Of a stretch of DNA of 64,000 nucleotides, positions 26,771 to 34,292 are shown piece by piece; position 1 is the first letter of the stretch, and each line of letters begins with the position of its first letter. Below the pieces are notes generated by a model that was not told the DNA's origin, ran no database searches, and saw only the letters and a program-made list of their open reading frames with translations. Source of the stretch: an uncultured Lachnospiraceae bacterium (GTDB lineage Bacteria > Bacillota > Clostridia > Lachnospirales > Lachnospiraceae); NCBI GenBank assembly GCA_946558695.1, contig CAMNTQ010000007.1, positions 1 to 64,000 on the forward strand. Direction: 5' to 3'. Made by a program: the position numbers and the translations under genes.

Positions 26771-27740
26771 TATTCCGGCAGAGCATGAAGGCAATGTGTT
26801 CGGACAGTTTGATGCGCATATGAAAAAGATCGAGCGCACCCTCCATGTGACATTGATCGCAAGAAATGAAAGCATTAAGATCATGGGGGAAGGCGCGCGG
26901 GTTGAGAAAGCGAAAAAGGTTCTCTCTCAGCTTACGGAATTGTCTAAGAGGGGGAATATCATACAAGAACAGAACGTAGATTATATATTATCGCTTGTCA
27001 TGGAAGACAGCGAAGAGAATATCCTTGAGATCGACAAGGATATCATATGCCATACTCTTGCAGGCAAACCGATAAAGCCGAAGACCGCAGGGCAGAAAAA
27101 ATATGTGGATGCGATCAGGAAGCAGATGATCGTATTCGGATTAGGACCTGCCGGGACGGGCAAGACCTATCTTGCTATGGCAATGGCGATCACTGCATTT
27201 AAAAATAATGAAGTCGGAAGAATCATCCTGACGCGCCCGGCCATTGAGGCGGGAGAGAAGTTAGGCTTCCTTCCGGGGGATTTACAGAGCAAGATCGATC
27301 CATATCTCCGGCCTCTCTATGACGCGCTCTACCAGATCATGGGGGCGGAGAGTTTCTTAAAGAATTCGGAGAAGGGACTGATCGAAGTCGCTCCTCTTGC
27401 CTATATGCGCGGGCGGACTCTTGACAATGCATTTATCATTCTTGACGAGGCCCAGAATACGACTCCGGCGCAGATGAAGATGTTTCTTACGCGGATCGGG
27501 TTTGGGTCCAAGGTTGTCATCACCGGCGACGAGACGCAGAAAGATCTGCCGGCGGGACAGTTATCCGGTCTTGATGTGGCGGTAAATGTAGTGAAACAGA
27601 TCGAGGATATCAGCATCTGCCGTCTCACCAGCAAGGACGTGGTGCGGCATCCTCTTGTACAGAAGATTGTAAAAGCTTATGAAGCTTATGAGAACAATAC
27701 CCGGCAGACTAAGAGGAAAAAACAGAGGAGAAGACCATGA
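26745..27740 (+). CDS. phoH: PhoH-family ATPase
   Basis: A cytoplasmic P-loop ATPase of 331 residues, the standard PhoH-like length. An N-terminal KH-like region precedes Walker A GLGPAGTGKTYLAMAMA (near residue 130), followed by RPAIEAGEKLGFLPGD, Walker B FIILDEAQNT and VVITGDETQKDLPAGQLSGL. It is thought to act in RNA metabolism, and its fixed neighbour is ybeY, which matures rRNA. AGGAG at 26731-26735 gives the start. The stop overlaps ybeY as ATGA. Confidence 0.94.
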   Translation: MGMMETAIDIPAEHEGNVFGQFDAHMKKIERTLHVTLIARNESIKIMGEGARVEKAKKVLSQLTELSKRGNIIQEQNVDYILSLVMEDSEENILEIDKDIICHTLAGKPIKPKTAGQKKYVDAIRKQMIVFGLGPAGTGKTYLAMAMAITAFKNNEVGRIILTRPAIEAGEKLGFLPGDLQSKIDPYLRPLYDALYQIMGAESFLKNSEKGLIEVAPLAYMRGRTLDNAFIILDEAQNTTPAQMKMFLTRIGFGSKVVITGDETQKDLPAGQLSGLDVAVNVVKQIEDISICRLTSKDVVRHPLVQKIVKAYEAYENNTRQTKRKKQRRRP

Positions 27741-28231
27741 CACTGAACTTTGAGGAAGAGGGAAGCCTTAAGCTCCCTTTAGAATGCGAGGCGCTGGCAA
27801 AAAGAACGGCGCTGGCGGCGCTTGATTTTACAGGCTGCCCTTATGAAGCGGAAGTAAACCTCCTTCTTACTACCGATGAAGAAATCCGGCAGATGAATCG
27901 GGAATTCAGGGATACCGACCGGGCGACGGACGTGCTGTCATTTCCCATGATTGATTACGAAGAAGCAGGAAATTTTGATTTTCTTGAAGATCGGAAAGAC
28001 TGCTTTCATCCGGAGACGGGGGAACTGCTGCTCGGTGATATTGTGATTTCCAAGAACAAAGTACTATCGCAGGCTTTGGAATACGGGCACAGCCCCGAAC
28101 GGGAATTTGCGTTTCTGATCACCCACTCGGTGCTGCATCTGACGGGATACGACCATATTAAGGAAAACGAACGTCTTCTGATGGAACAGATGCAGAGAGC
28201 GATTCTGGAAAATTTAGGAATCACGCGGTAG
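27737..28231 (+). CDS. ybeY: Endoribonuclease YbeY (rRNA maturation factor)
   Basis: A single-strand-specific metalloendoribonuclease of 164 residues involved in 16S rRNA 3' maturation and ribosome quality control. The zinc site HSVLHLTGYDH is visible near residue 135, and ATDVLSFPM is the other family signature. ATGA overlap with phoH means translational coupling. The diacylglycerol kinase, cytidine deaminase and era genes that often follow ybeY in Firmicutes are not here, and a flippase follows instead. Confidence 0.95.
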   Translation: MTLNFEEEGSLKLPLECEALAKRTALAALDFTGCPYEAEVNLLLTTDEEIRQMNREFRDTDRATDVLSFPMIDYEEAGNFDFLEDRKDCFHPETGELLLGDIVISKNKVLSQALEYGHSPEREFAFLITHSVLHLTGYDHIKENERLLMEQMQRAILENLGITR

Positions 28232-28280
28232 TATACATGAGATAGAAGAAGTTTAAATAATTTTATGATGGAGTCAAATT

Positions 28281-29930
28281 ATGACGAAAGTTAAGAAAAA
28301 TTCGGACAAGTCATTCATTGTGCAGGGCTCGCTTCTTGCTATCGCCGGAGTGATCACGAAGATCATCGGGGCAGTGTACCGGGTTCCGCTTGTGAATATT
28401 CTTGGCGATAAGGGTATGGGTTATTACGGCGTGGCTTTTCAGATCTACGCCATCGCGCTGACGCTGACATCCTACAGCCTCCCCCTTGCAGTATCAAAGC
28501 TTGTCTCGGCAAGAAATGCTACCGGACAGTACCGGAACGCCCACAAAGTATTTAAGATCGCCCTTACCTTTGCCTTCACGGCAGGCGGCGGGGCGGCCCT
28601 TCTTATCTTTTTCGGGGCTGATTTTATCGCTACGCATCTTATGGCGATGAAACTGAGTTCCTATGCGCTTCGGGTGCTGGCGCCCTGTATTTTGGTGGTC
28701 GCGATCCTCGGCGTGTTCCGCGGCTTCTTTCAGGGCAATAAGTCCATGATACCGACTGCGATCTCGCAGGTGCTGGAACAGATCGTCAATGCGGCGGTCA
28801 GTATTCTTGGAGCTTATTTTCTGCTTAAGATGGCAAAGGCAGCAAAAAAAGGCGATGATTTTTCACTTGCTATGGCGGCGGTGGGCGGAACGCTCGGCAC
28901 GGTCGCCGGAGCAGTATCCGCTCTTTTGTTTTTGATGTTTATCTTCGCGGTATACCAGAGAGTCATGAAAAGGCAGCGGCGCAGAGACCGGACGAGAAAG
29001 CGTGAAAGCTACGAGCATATCTTCCATGCGCTTTTGCTTACCATCGCGCCCGTGCTTTTAAGCTCTACCGTTTACAACCTAAGCGGCGTGATCGACAATG
29101 CTATGTTCGGAAAGATCATGTCTGCGCAGGGACATGCGGAGAGTGAGTATGCAGGGCTGTTAGGAATACTCAGCGGAAAATATGATACGCTGATCAACGT
29201 TCCTCTGGCATTTTCAAATGCCTTAGGCGCTTCTTTAGTGCCGAATCTCGTAGCAACGGTAAAGTCTGGAAATAAAAGACAGGTGAGAGGAAAGATATTT
29301 ACTTTCGTGCGTTTCAATATGCTGATCGCGATTCCAAGCGCCGTAGGGCTTATGGTACTGGCAAGACCGCTCCTAGATCTGATTTTTTTCACGGAGAACA
29401 ATGAGGTGTCTGCGAGAATGCTGCAGATTGGAGCAGTTTCTGTTATTTTTTACTGCCTTTCGACGGTCACGAATGCGGTGCACCAAGGACTGGATAATAT
29501 GATGGTGCCGGTAAAAAGCGCATCTATCTCTATCGTCGTACATATGGCGGCGCTGTTTATTATGATGGTAGTGTTCCAATGGGGAATCTACGGAGTAGTG
29601 ATCAGTAAGATCGTATTCGCCGCCTGTGCCTCTATGCTGAATTCACATGCGCTCAGGCAGAAGATCGGCTATGTGCAGGAACAGAAGCGGACTTTCTGGA
29701 TCCCGCTCTTAGCGTCTGCGTTCATGGGGCTTGCAGCTCTGGGGACTTATTCTCTCTTTCGGCTCATCATCGGATCGAAGCCGGCAACACTGGCTGCGCT
29801 GCCGGTGGCTGTTATCGTCTATGGCGTAGCGCTGGTACTCTTAAAGGGAATCACGGAAGAAGAGATGATAGAGATGCCAAAAGGCGCATTGCTTGCCAGA
29901 GTATGCAGGAAGGTGCATCTATTCCGATAA
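28281..29930 (+). CDS. SpoVB/MurJ-type flippase (MOP superfamily)
   Basis: A 549-residue polytopic membrane protein of the polysaccharide-biosynthesis / SpoVB branch of the MOP exporters, with about 14 hydrophobic helices. Typical stretches are IIGAVYRVPLVNILGDKGMG at the N-terminus, GVFRGFFQGNKSMIPTAISQ, and YDTLINVPLAFSNALGASLV. Members flip lipid-linked wall precursors or act in spore cortex formation (SpoVB). With yqfC/yqfD nearby a sporulation role is plausible but not shown. GGAG lies about 9 bases before the ATG. Confidence 0.9.
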   Translation: MTKVKKNSDKSFIVQGSLLAIAGVITKIIGAVYRVPLVNILGDKGMGYYGVAFQIYAIALTLTSYSLPLAVSKLVSARNATGQYRNAHKVFKIALTFAFTAGGGAALLIFFGADFIATHLMAMKLSSYALRVLAPCILVVAILGVFRGFFQGNKSMIPTAISQVLEQIVNAAVSILGAYFLLKMAKAAKKGDDFSLAMAAVGGTLGTVAGAVSALLFLMFIFAVYQRVMKRQRRRDRTRKRESYEHIFHALLLTIAPVLLSSTVYNLSGVIDNAMFGKIMSAQGHAESEYAGLLGILSGKYDTLINVPLAFSNALGASLVPNLVATVKSGNKRQVRGKIFTFVRFNMLIAIPSAVGLMVLARPLLDLIFFTENNEVSARMLQIGAVSVIFYCLSTVTNAVHQGLDNMMVPVKSASISIVVHMAALFIMMVVFQWGIYGVVISKIVFAACASMLNSHALRQKIGYVQEQKRTFWIPLLASAFMGLAALGTYSLFRLIIGSKPATLAALPVAVIVYGVALVLLKGITEEEMIEMPKGALLARVCRKVHLFR

Positions 29931-29993
29931 GTGTGTTTTCTGAATAAGCTTCTCACAAATTGCCAATACTTATGGAAAAAAGGAGTTGGCACT

Positions 29994-30371
29994 ATGAGGA
30001 ATAAATATGGAATCGGGTTTCTTTCCGCCATACTGATTCTGGCACTGGCAGTAACATTTGCTTACCAGTACAGTTACCGGATCGCAAGGGAACGGACGCA
30101 GGCAAGACTTGAGGCGGCCGAAGAAGTTAAAAAGGCCCAGTCGGAGGAGACAGTAACGGCAGACGGACATGCTCTGAAGGAAGATTGTTATTATCTGAAA
30201 AATGTAAACGGGTACGTGGTTGTTTTTCTAAGTGATAAAAAGACGGCTTATGAATACACGGATATTCTGTGCGAAGAGCTTCCGCAGGCGGTTCAGGAGG
30301 AGCTTGTCAATGGAAAATATGTAGAAACACAGGAAGATCTTTATGGTTTTCTTGAAAATTATTCAAGTTAG
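29994..30371 (+). CDS. Membrane-anchored protein with BofC C-terminal-like domain
   Basis: A 125-residue protein with an N-terminal membrane helix (about residues 6-27), a short coiled stretch and a C-terminal domain (YYLKNVNGYVVVFLSDKKTA, DILCEELPQAVQEEL) like the C-terminal domain of BofC, an intercompartmental regulator in sporulation. AAGGAG about ten bases before ATG 29994 sets the start. The BofC link is by pattern recognition, with moderate certainty. Confidence 0.7.
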   Translation: MRNKYGIGFLSAILILALAVTFAYQYSYRIARERTQARLEAAEEVKKAQSEETVTADGHALKEDCYYLKNVNGYVVVFLSDKKTAYEYTDILCEELPQAVQEELVNGKYVETQEDLYGFLENYSS

Positions 30372-30380
30372 TAGTAGACT

Positions 30381-30408
30381 TTGACGCTGTTTTAGTGTAA
30401 GATAAGAA
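30381..30408 (+). promoter_or_regulatory. Possible promoter before the UPF0291 gene
   Basis: TTGACG at 30381-30386, 16-base spacer, TAAGAA at 30403-30408. The -35 is good and the -10 weak. Confidence 0.4.
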
Positions 30409-30443
30409 AAGTTTTTTAATATGCACGGACAGAGGACGAGAAT

Positions 30444-30665
30444 ATGGATGAAAAGAACATAGCACGCATTAATGAACTGTACCATAAATCGAAAGAGAAA
30501 GGTCTGACAGAAGCTGAACGAAAAGAGCAGCAAGTTTTGAGAAGAGAATATATTGATTCCTTCAAACGCAGCCTGAGAGGACAGCTTGACAATATTTCCA
30601 TCAGGGAAGCCGATGGAAGCATTACAGATTTAGGTGAGAAATTTGGAAACAAAACAGGAAATTAG
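30444..30665 (+). CDS. DUF896 / UPF0291 (YnzC-like) protein
   Basis: A 73-residue cytoplasmic protein of the UPF0291 family: the N-terminal helical hairpin reads INELYHKSKEKGLTEAERKE, then YIDSFKRSLRGQLDNI. The biochemical role of the family is unsettled. In Bacillus a member is in the SOS-induced yneA operon. GAGGACG-like sequence lies before the ATG. Its last codons overlap the cyclo-ligase gene. Confidence 0.9.
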   Translation: MDEKNIARINELYHKSKEKGLTEAERKEQQVLRREYIDSFKRSLRGQLDNISIREADGSITDLGEKFGNKTGN

Positions 30666-31191
30666 AGAACAGATAAGAAAGCTCCGCAGCAATATTCACG
30701 CGGACGATTGGCAGACAGCAACCGAAGCGATCGCTCAAAAGGTCATTGCCAGCGACAACTTCCGGGAGGCAACGGATATTTTCTGCTATATGGATTTTGA
30801 CGGAGAAGTAGGGACTGAGCATATTATTGACGAAGCATGGCGGCTTGGGAAGGATATCTGGCTGCCGAAAGTGCGCGGCGGCGAGATGTCTTTTTACCTT
30901 GTTGAATCAGAAAAAGAGCTTGTGCGGGGTGCCTTCGGGATTTTAGAACCCACCGGTGAGAGCGAGCGGGCGCCCGGAGACGATGGACTTGTCATTATTC
31001 CCGGAATCGCTTTTGACAAACATTATAACCGGATCGGATACGGGAAAGGTTATTATGATCGGTATCTGAGCGCGCATCCGAATCTTTTTAAGCTTGCTCT
31101 GGCCTTTGATATCCAGCTTGTGGACAAGATACCTGCCGAAGAATGTGACTGCAGGATGGACATGATATTTACGGAGACACTGATGTACTGA
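30643..31191 (+). CDS. 5-formyltetrahydrofolate cyclo-ligase
   Basis: Converts 5-formyl-THF to 5,10-methenyl-THF with ATP in the cytoplasm, recycling folate. The 182-residue length is typical. The signatures are IFCYMDFDGEVGT, WLPKVRGGEMSFY and the nucleotide/folate site PGIAFDKHYNRIGYGKGYYD. I prefer TTG 30643, five bases after AGGTGA (30632-30637), to GTG 30634, which lacks a ribosome site. Either overlaps the UPF0291 gene and suggests translational coupling. Confidence 0.9.
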   Translation: METKQEIREQIRKLRSNIHADDWQTATEAIAQKVIASDNFREATDIFCYMDFDGEVGTEHIIDEAWRLGKDIWLPKVRGGEMSFYLVESEKELVRGAFGILEPTGESERAPGDDGLVIIPGIAFDKHYNRIGYGKGYYDRYLSAHPNLFKLALAFDIQLVDKIPAEECDCRMDMIFTETLMY

Positions 31192-31216
31192 AGAGAAAGG
31201 AAGGAGATGGAATAAG

Positions 31217-31399
31217 ATGGATATGGATTTACCGAAAGACCCTGTGCTGCTGTTAAGTATTGTGAATACGGAGCTTCGTGATTATTACCCTACTCTGGAT
31301 GCGTTGTGCGAGGATAAGCACGTCAAGAAGGATCTGATCATTGATGCGCTGAAAAGTATTGACTATGTATATGACAGTCTGAAGAATCAGTTTGTGTGA
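31217..31399 (+). CDS. DUF4250 family small protein
   Basis: A 60-residue protein starting MDMDLPKDPVLLLSIVNTEL, matching the DUF4250 family common in Clostridia. No function is known. AAGGAGATGG lies just upstream. It ends 17 bases before the miaB start. Confidence 0.85.
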   Translation: MDMDLPKDPVLLLSIVNTELRDYYPTLDALCEDKHVKKDLIIDALKSIDYVYDSLKNQFV

Positions 31400-31415
31400 A
31401 TGGAAAGTAAAGAAA

Positions 31416-32894
31416 ATGTATCAGAAAATTAATTTAGATAAAATAGATTTAAATACGAAACCGCCTGTCACTGAACCTGACAGGCAATACTATTATATGG
31501 CAAAATGCCGGGAGTGGGTAAAAGGCTTTGAACAGAAAATTAAACGGCGGCCCAAATTCTGCGTGACTACCTTCGGCTGTCAGATGAACGCAAGAGATTC
31601 GGAAAAGCTGCGGGGAATCCTGCGGGATATCGGATATACAGAATCCAGCGAAGATACGGCGGATTTTGTCATCTACAATACCTGTACGGTCCGTGAGAAC
31701 GCCAACACCAGAGTATACGGAAGGCTCGGGCAGCTAAAGCCCCGTAAAAAGAAAAATCCCCATATGATGATTGGTCTGTGCGGTTGTATGATGCAGGAGC
31801 CGGAGGTTGTGGAGAAGCTCAAAAAAAGCTATTCCTTCATCGACCTAATATTCGGAACTCACAATATCTACAAGTTTGCAGAGATTTTGGCCGCACGGTT
31901 CGAATCCGGCCGTATGATCATCGATATCTGGAAGGATACAGATAAGATCGTAGAGGATCTTCCCAATGAGAGAAAATATTCCTTTAAATCCGGTGTGAAT
32001 ATCATGTTTGGATGCAACAATTTCTGCAGCTACTGTATCGTTCCCTATGTAAGAGGACGGGAGAGGAGCCGGAAGCCCGAGGCGATCATACAAGAGATCG
32101 AACGTCTGGCGGCGGACGGGGTGACAGAAGTCATGCTCCTTGGTCAAAATGTCAACTCATACGGTAAGACTTTAGAAAATCCCGTGTCTTTTGCAGAACT
32201 TCTTACAGAGATTGAAAAGATTGAAGGAATAAAGAGAATCCGCTTTATGACCTCTCACCCAAAGGATTTGTCGGATGCGCTGATCGAAGCGATGGGAAAA
32301 TCAAAAAAAATATGCCGTCATCTCCATCTGCCGGTTCAATCAGGCAGCACGCGGATTTTAGAGAAGATGAACCGCCGTTATACGAAGGAGCAGTATCTTC
32401 TGTTAGTGGAAAAGCTTCGGAACGCCGTGCCGGATATTTCCCTGACGACAGATATTATCGTGGGATTTCCGGGAGAGACAGAAGAAGATTTTGAGGAGAC
32501 GCTGGATGTTGTAAGAAGAGTGCGTTATGACAGTGCTTTTACATTTATCTATTCCAAACGAACAGGAACACCGGCCGCTGTCATGAAAGATCAGATCCCG
32601 GAAGAAGTGGTCAAAGACCGTTTCGGCCGTCTCTTACAGGAAGTCCAATCTATAGCAGGAGAAGTATGCGCCGCACACGAAGGCACGATACAGGAAGTTC
32701 TGGTAGAGTCTGTGAGCGAGCAGGATCCTTCCATGGTTACAGGGAGACTCAGTAATAATCTGCTTGTACATTTTCCGGGCAGTCCAGAGCTGATCGGAAG
32801 TTATTTAGATATATCTCTTAAGGAATGCAAAGGTTTTTACTATATTGGTGAAATTAATGTGCCAAAGATACACAGACCGTGCAGAGAGGTGTAA
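31416..32894 (+). CDS. miaB: tRNA-2-methylthio-N6-dimethylallyladenosine synthase MiaB
   Basis: A radical SAM methylthiotransferase of 492 residues that adds the 2-methylthio group to i6A37 of tRNAs reading UNN codons. The N-terminal UPF0004 domain (TTFGCQMNARDSEKL, NTCTVRENANTRVYG, CGCMMQEPEV) holds three Cys for the auxiliary cluster. The radical SAM motif is CNNFCSYC in FGCNNFCSYCIVPYVRGRE. A TRAM domain closes the protein. The N-terminal extension of about 45 residues before the first domain is usual in Clostridia. The start is taken as ATG 31416. MiaA, which makes its substrate, is encoded at 39138. Confidence 0.95.
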   Translation: MYQKINLDKIDLNTKPPVTEPDRQYYYMAKCREWVKGFEQKIKRRPKFCVTTFGCQMNARDSEKLRGILRDIGYTESSEDTADFVIYNTCTVRENANTRVYGRLGQLKPRKKKNPHMMIGLCGCMMQEPEVVEKLKKSYSFIDLIFGTHNIYKFAEILAARFESGRMIIDIWKDTDKIVEDLPNERKYSFKSGVNIMFGCNNFCSYCIVPYVRGRERSRKPEAIIQEIERLAADGVTEVMLLGQNVNSYGKTLENPVSFAELLTEIEKIEGIKRIRFMTSHPKDLSDALIEAMGKSKKICRHLHLPVQSGSTRILEKMNRRYTKEQYLLLVEKLRNAVPDISLTTDIIVGFPGETEEDFEETLDVVRRVRYDSAFTFIYSKRTGTPAAVMKDQIPEEVVKDRFGRLLQEVQSIAGEVCAAHEGTIQEVLVESVSEQDPSMVTGRLSNNLLVHFPGSPELIGSYLDISLKECKGFYYIGEINVPKIHRPCREV

Positions 32895-32902
32895 ACCTTT
32901 GA

Positions 32903-33721
32903 AAAACCAATATAAGTCCGGTGGTGGAGGCCTGTCCTTCCGACAACAAGGAAAAAGCCATGAGTATGCTCCACTCCTTTTACTGCTGGGGACATGTGGG
33001 CGTCGTGGCCTTTTCCACTTTGTTTTTTAAAGTAGCGGGAATCTCAAACTGGAAGATTCTGGCGCTTGTCTGGGCGCTGATCCCAGTATGCAATGCGGCG
33101 GCATTCTCAAAGGTGCCGATTGCCCCGCTGATAGAAGAAGGAGAGACCGGACTTGGCATCAGACAGTTGTTCTCCATGAAGGTATTCGTTCTATTGTTTG
33201 TTATGATGGTTTGCGCCGGCGCGAGCGAACAGTCCGTCAGCCAGTGGGCTTCTGCGTTTGCGGAAAAAGGGCTTGGCATCTCAAAAACAGCAGGAGATCT
33301 GGCGGGGCCTATGTCATTTGCTGCGTTGATGGGAATTTCCAGAGCCTTTTACGGAAAATACGGGGATAAGATCAAGCTTGACTGGTTTATGCAATGCAGC
33401 AGCATCTTATGTATCCTGTCTTATCTTTGTATCTGCCTTGTGCCGAATGCGGTGCTCAGTCTGGTTTCCTGTGCCGTCTGCGGACTTTCTGTCGGGATTA
33501 TGTGGCCCGGGACTTTCAGCAAGGCTTCTGCGGCCATTCCGAAGGGAGGTACGGCCATGTTCGCGCTTCTGGCGCTGGGCGGGGATATCGGCTGCTCCGG
33601 CGGGCCGACACTAGTCGGATTTGTCTCAGATCTCTTTGGAGAAAACCTAAAATTGGGGATACTGTCGGCAATCATCTTTCCAGTAGTGCTTTTTGTGGGT
33701 AGCCGTATCCGCATGAAATAA
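32903..33721 (+). pseudogene. 5'-truncated MFS transporter
   Basis: The frame encodes the last two thirds of a sugar-type major facilitator (ISPVVEACPSDNKEKAMSML, HSFYCWGHVGVV, GLSVGIMWPGTFSKASAAIP) with about eight helices. The homology is already full at ISPVVEACP, but just before it the frame hits TGA (32900-32902), nine bases after the miaB gene. Roughly the first 120-130 residues of a normal transporter, its start codon and its ribosome site are missing. The remaining frame is otherwise intact to 33721. A deletion between miaB and this gene is the simplest explanation. An internal GTG at 32921 has no ribosome site. Confidence 0.85.
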
Positions 33722-33742
33722 ATACCACCTATATTATAAATC

Positions 33743-33789
33743 AAAAACGCTCAGACTATATGTTAAGAACATAAGTGAGGGCGTTTTTT
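33743..33789 (+). terminator. Terminator-like hairpin directly upstream of the CmpB-like start
   Basis: AAAAACGC..TCA (33744-33753) and TATGTT pair with AACATA and TGAGGGCGTTTTTT (33776-33789). The T-run ends two bases before the ATG at 33792. The downstream gene's GAGG ribosome site (33777-33780) lies in the 3' arm. Confidence 0.65.
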
Positions 33790-33791
33790 AC

Positions 33792-34208
33792 ATGAAGAAA
33801 TTAAGCGAGTATTTATTTTTATGGGCTTTGGGAGGCTGTATCTATTATTCTTTTGAGTTGATTTTCCGAGGCTTCTCCCATTGGAGCATGTTTATATTGG
33901 GCGGGATCTGTTTTGTGTTTTTTGCGGTTCAGGGGAAAATGCTGCTCTGGCAGGATCCCTTATGGCTACAGCTAGTCCGGTGTATGGTGTTTGTCACGTC
34001 GATGGAATTTATCACAGGGATCATCGTAAATAAATGGCTGCATATGCAGGTGTGGGATTACAGCCGTCTGCCCCTGCAGCTTTTCGGGCAGATCTGCGTT
34101 CCGTTCATCATTATCTTTTCCGGTCTTGCGGCCGTAGGGATCATCTTAAGCGGGTATCTTATGCACTGGCTGTATCAGGAACCGAAACCCCAGTATTACA
34201 TCTTATAA
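33792..34208 (+). CDS. CmpB-like membrane protein (putative ABC-transporter type IV family)
   Basis: A 138-residue protein with four hydrophobic helices matching the ABC_trans_CmpB family (IYYSFELIFRGFSHWSMFIL near the N-terminus, SMEFITGIIVNKWLHMQVWD). Despite the family name transport is unproven and no ATPase gene is adjacent. The ribosome site GAGG at 33777-33780 lies in the arm of a terminator-like hairpin that ends at the start codon, so expression may be limited. It precedes mutS by 84 bases. Confidence 0.82.
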   Translation: MKKLSEYLFLWALGGCIYYSFELIFRGFSHWSMFILGGICFVFFAVQGKMLLWQDPLWLQLVRCMVFVTSMEFITGIIVNKWLHMQVWDYSRLPLQLFGQICVPFIIIFSGLAAVGIILSGYLMHWLYQEPKPQYYIL

Positions 34209-34227
34209 ATGTTTACAAATTTGTACC

Positions 34228-34256
34228 TTTTAAATCTATTTTAAAAATGTTATACT
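34228..34256 (+). promoter_or_regulatory. Putative promoter of mutS-mutL
   Basis: Extended -10 TGT plus TATACT (34248-34256) with a weak TTTTAA at 34228-34233, 17-base spacing. TACAAT at 34262-34267 is an alternative -10. Confidence 0.5.
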
Positions 34257-34292
34257 TATTGTACAATTTCAGACAGAAGAGGAGAATTTAGC

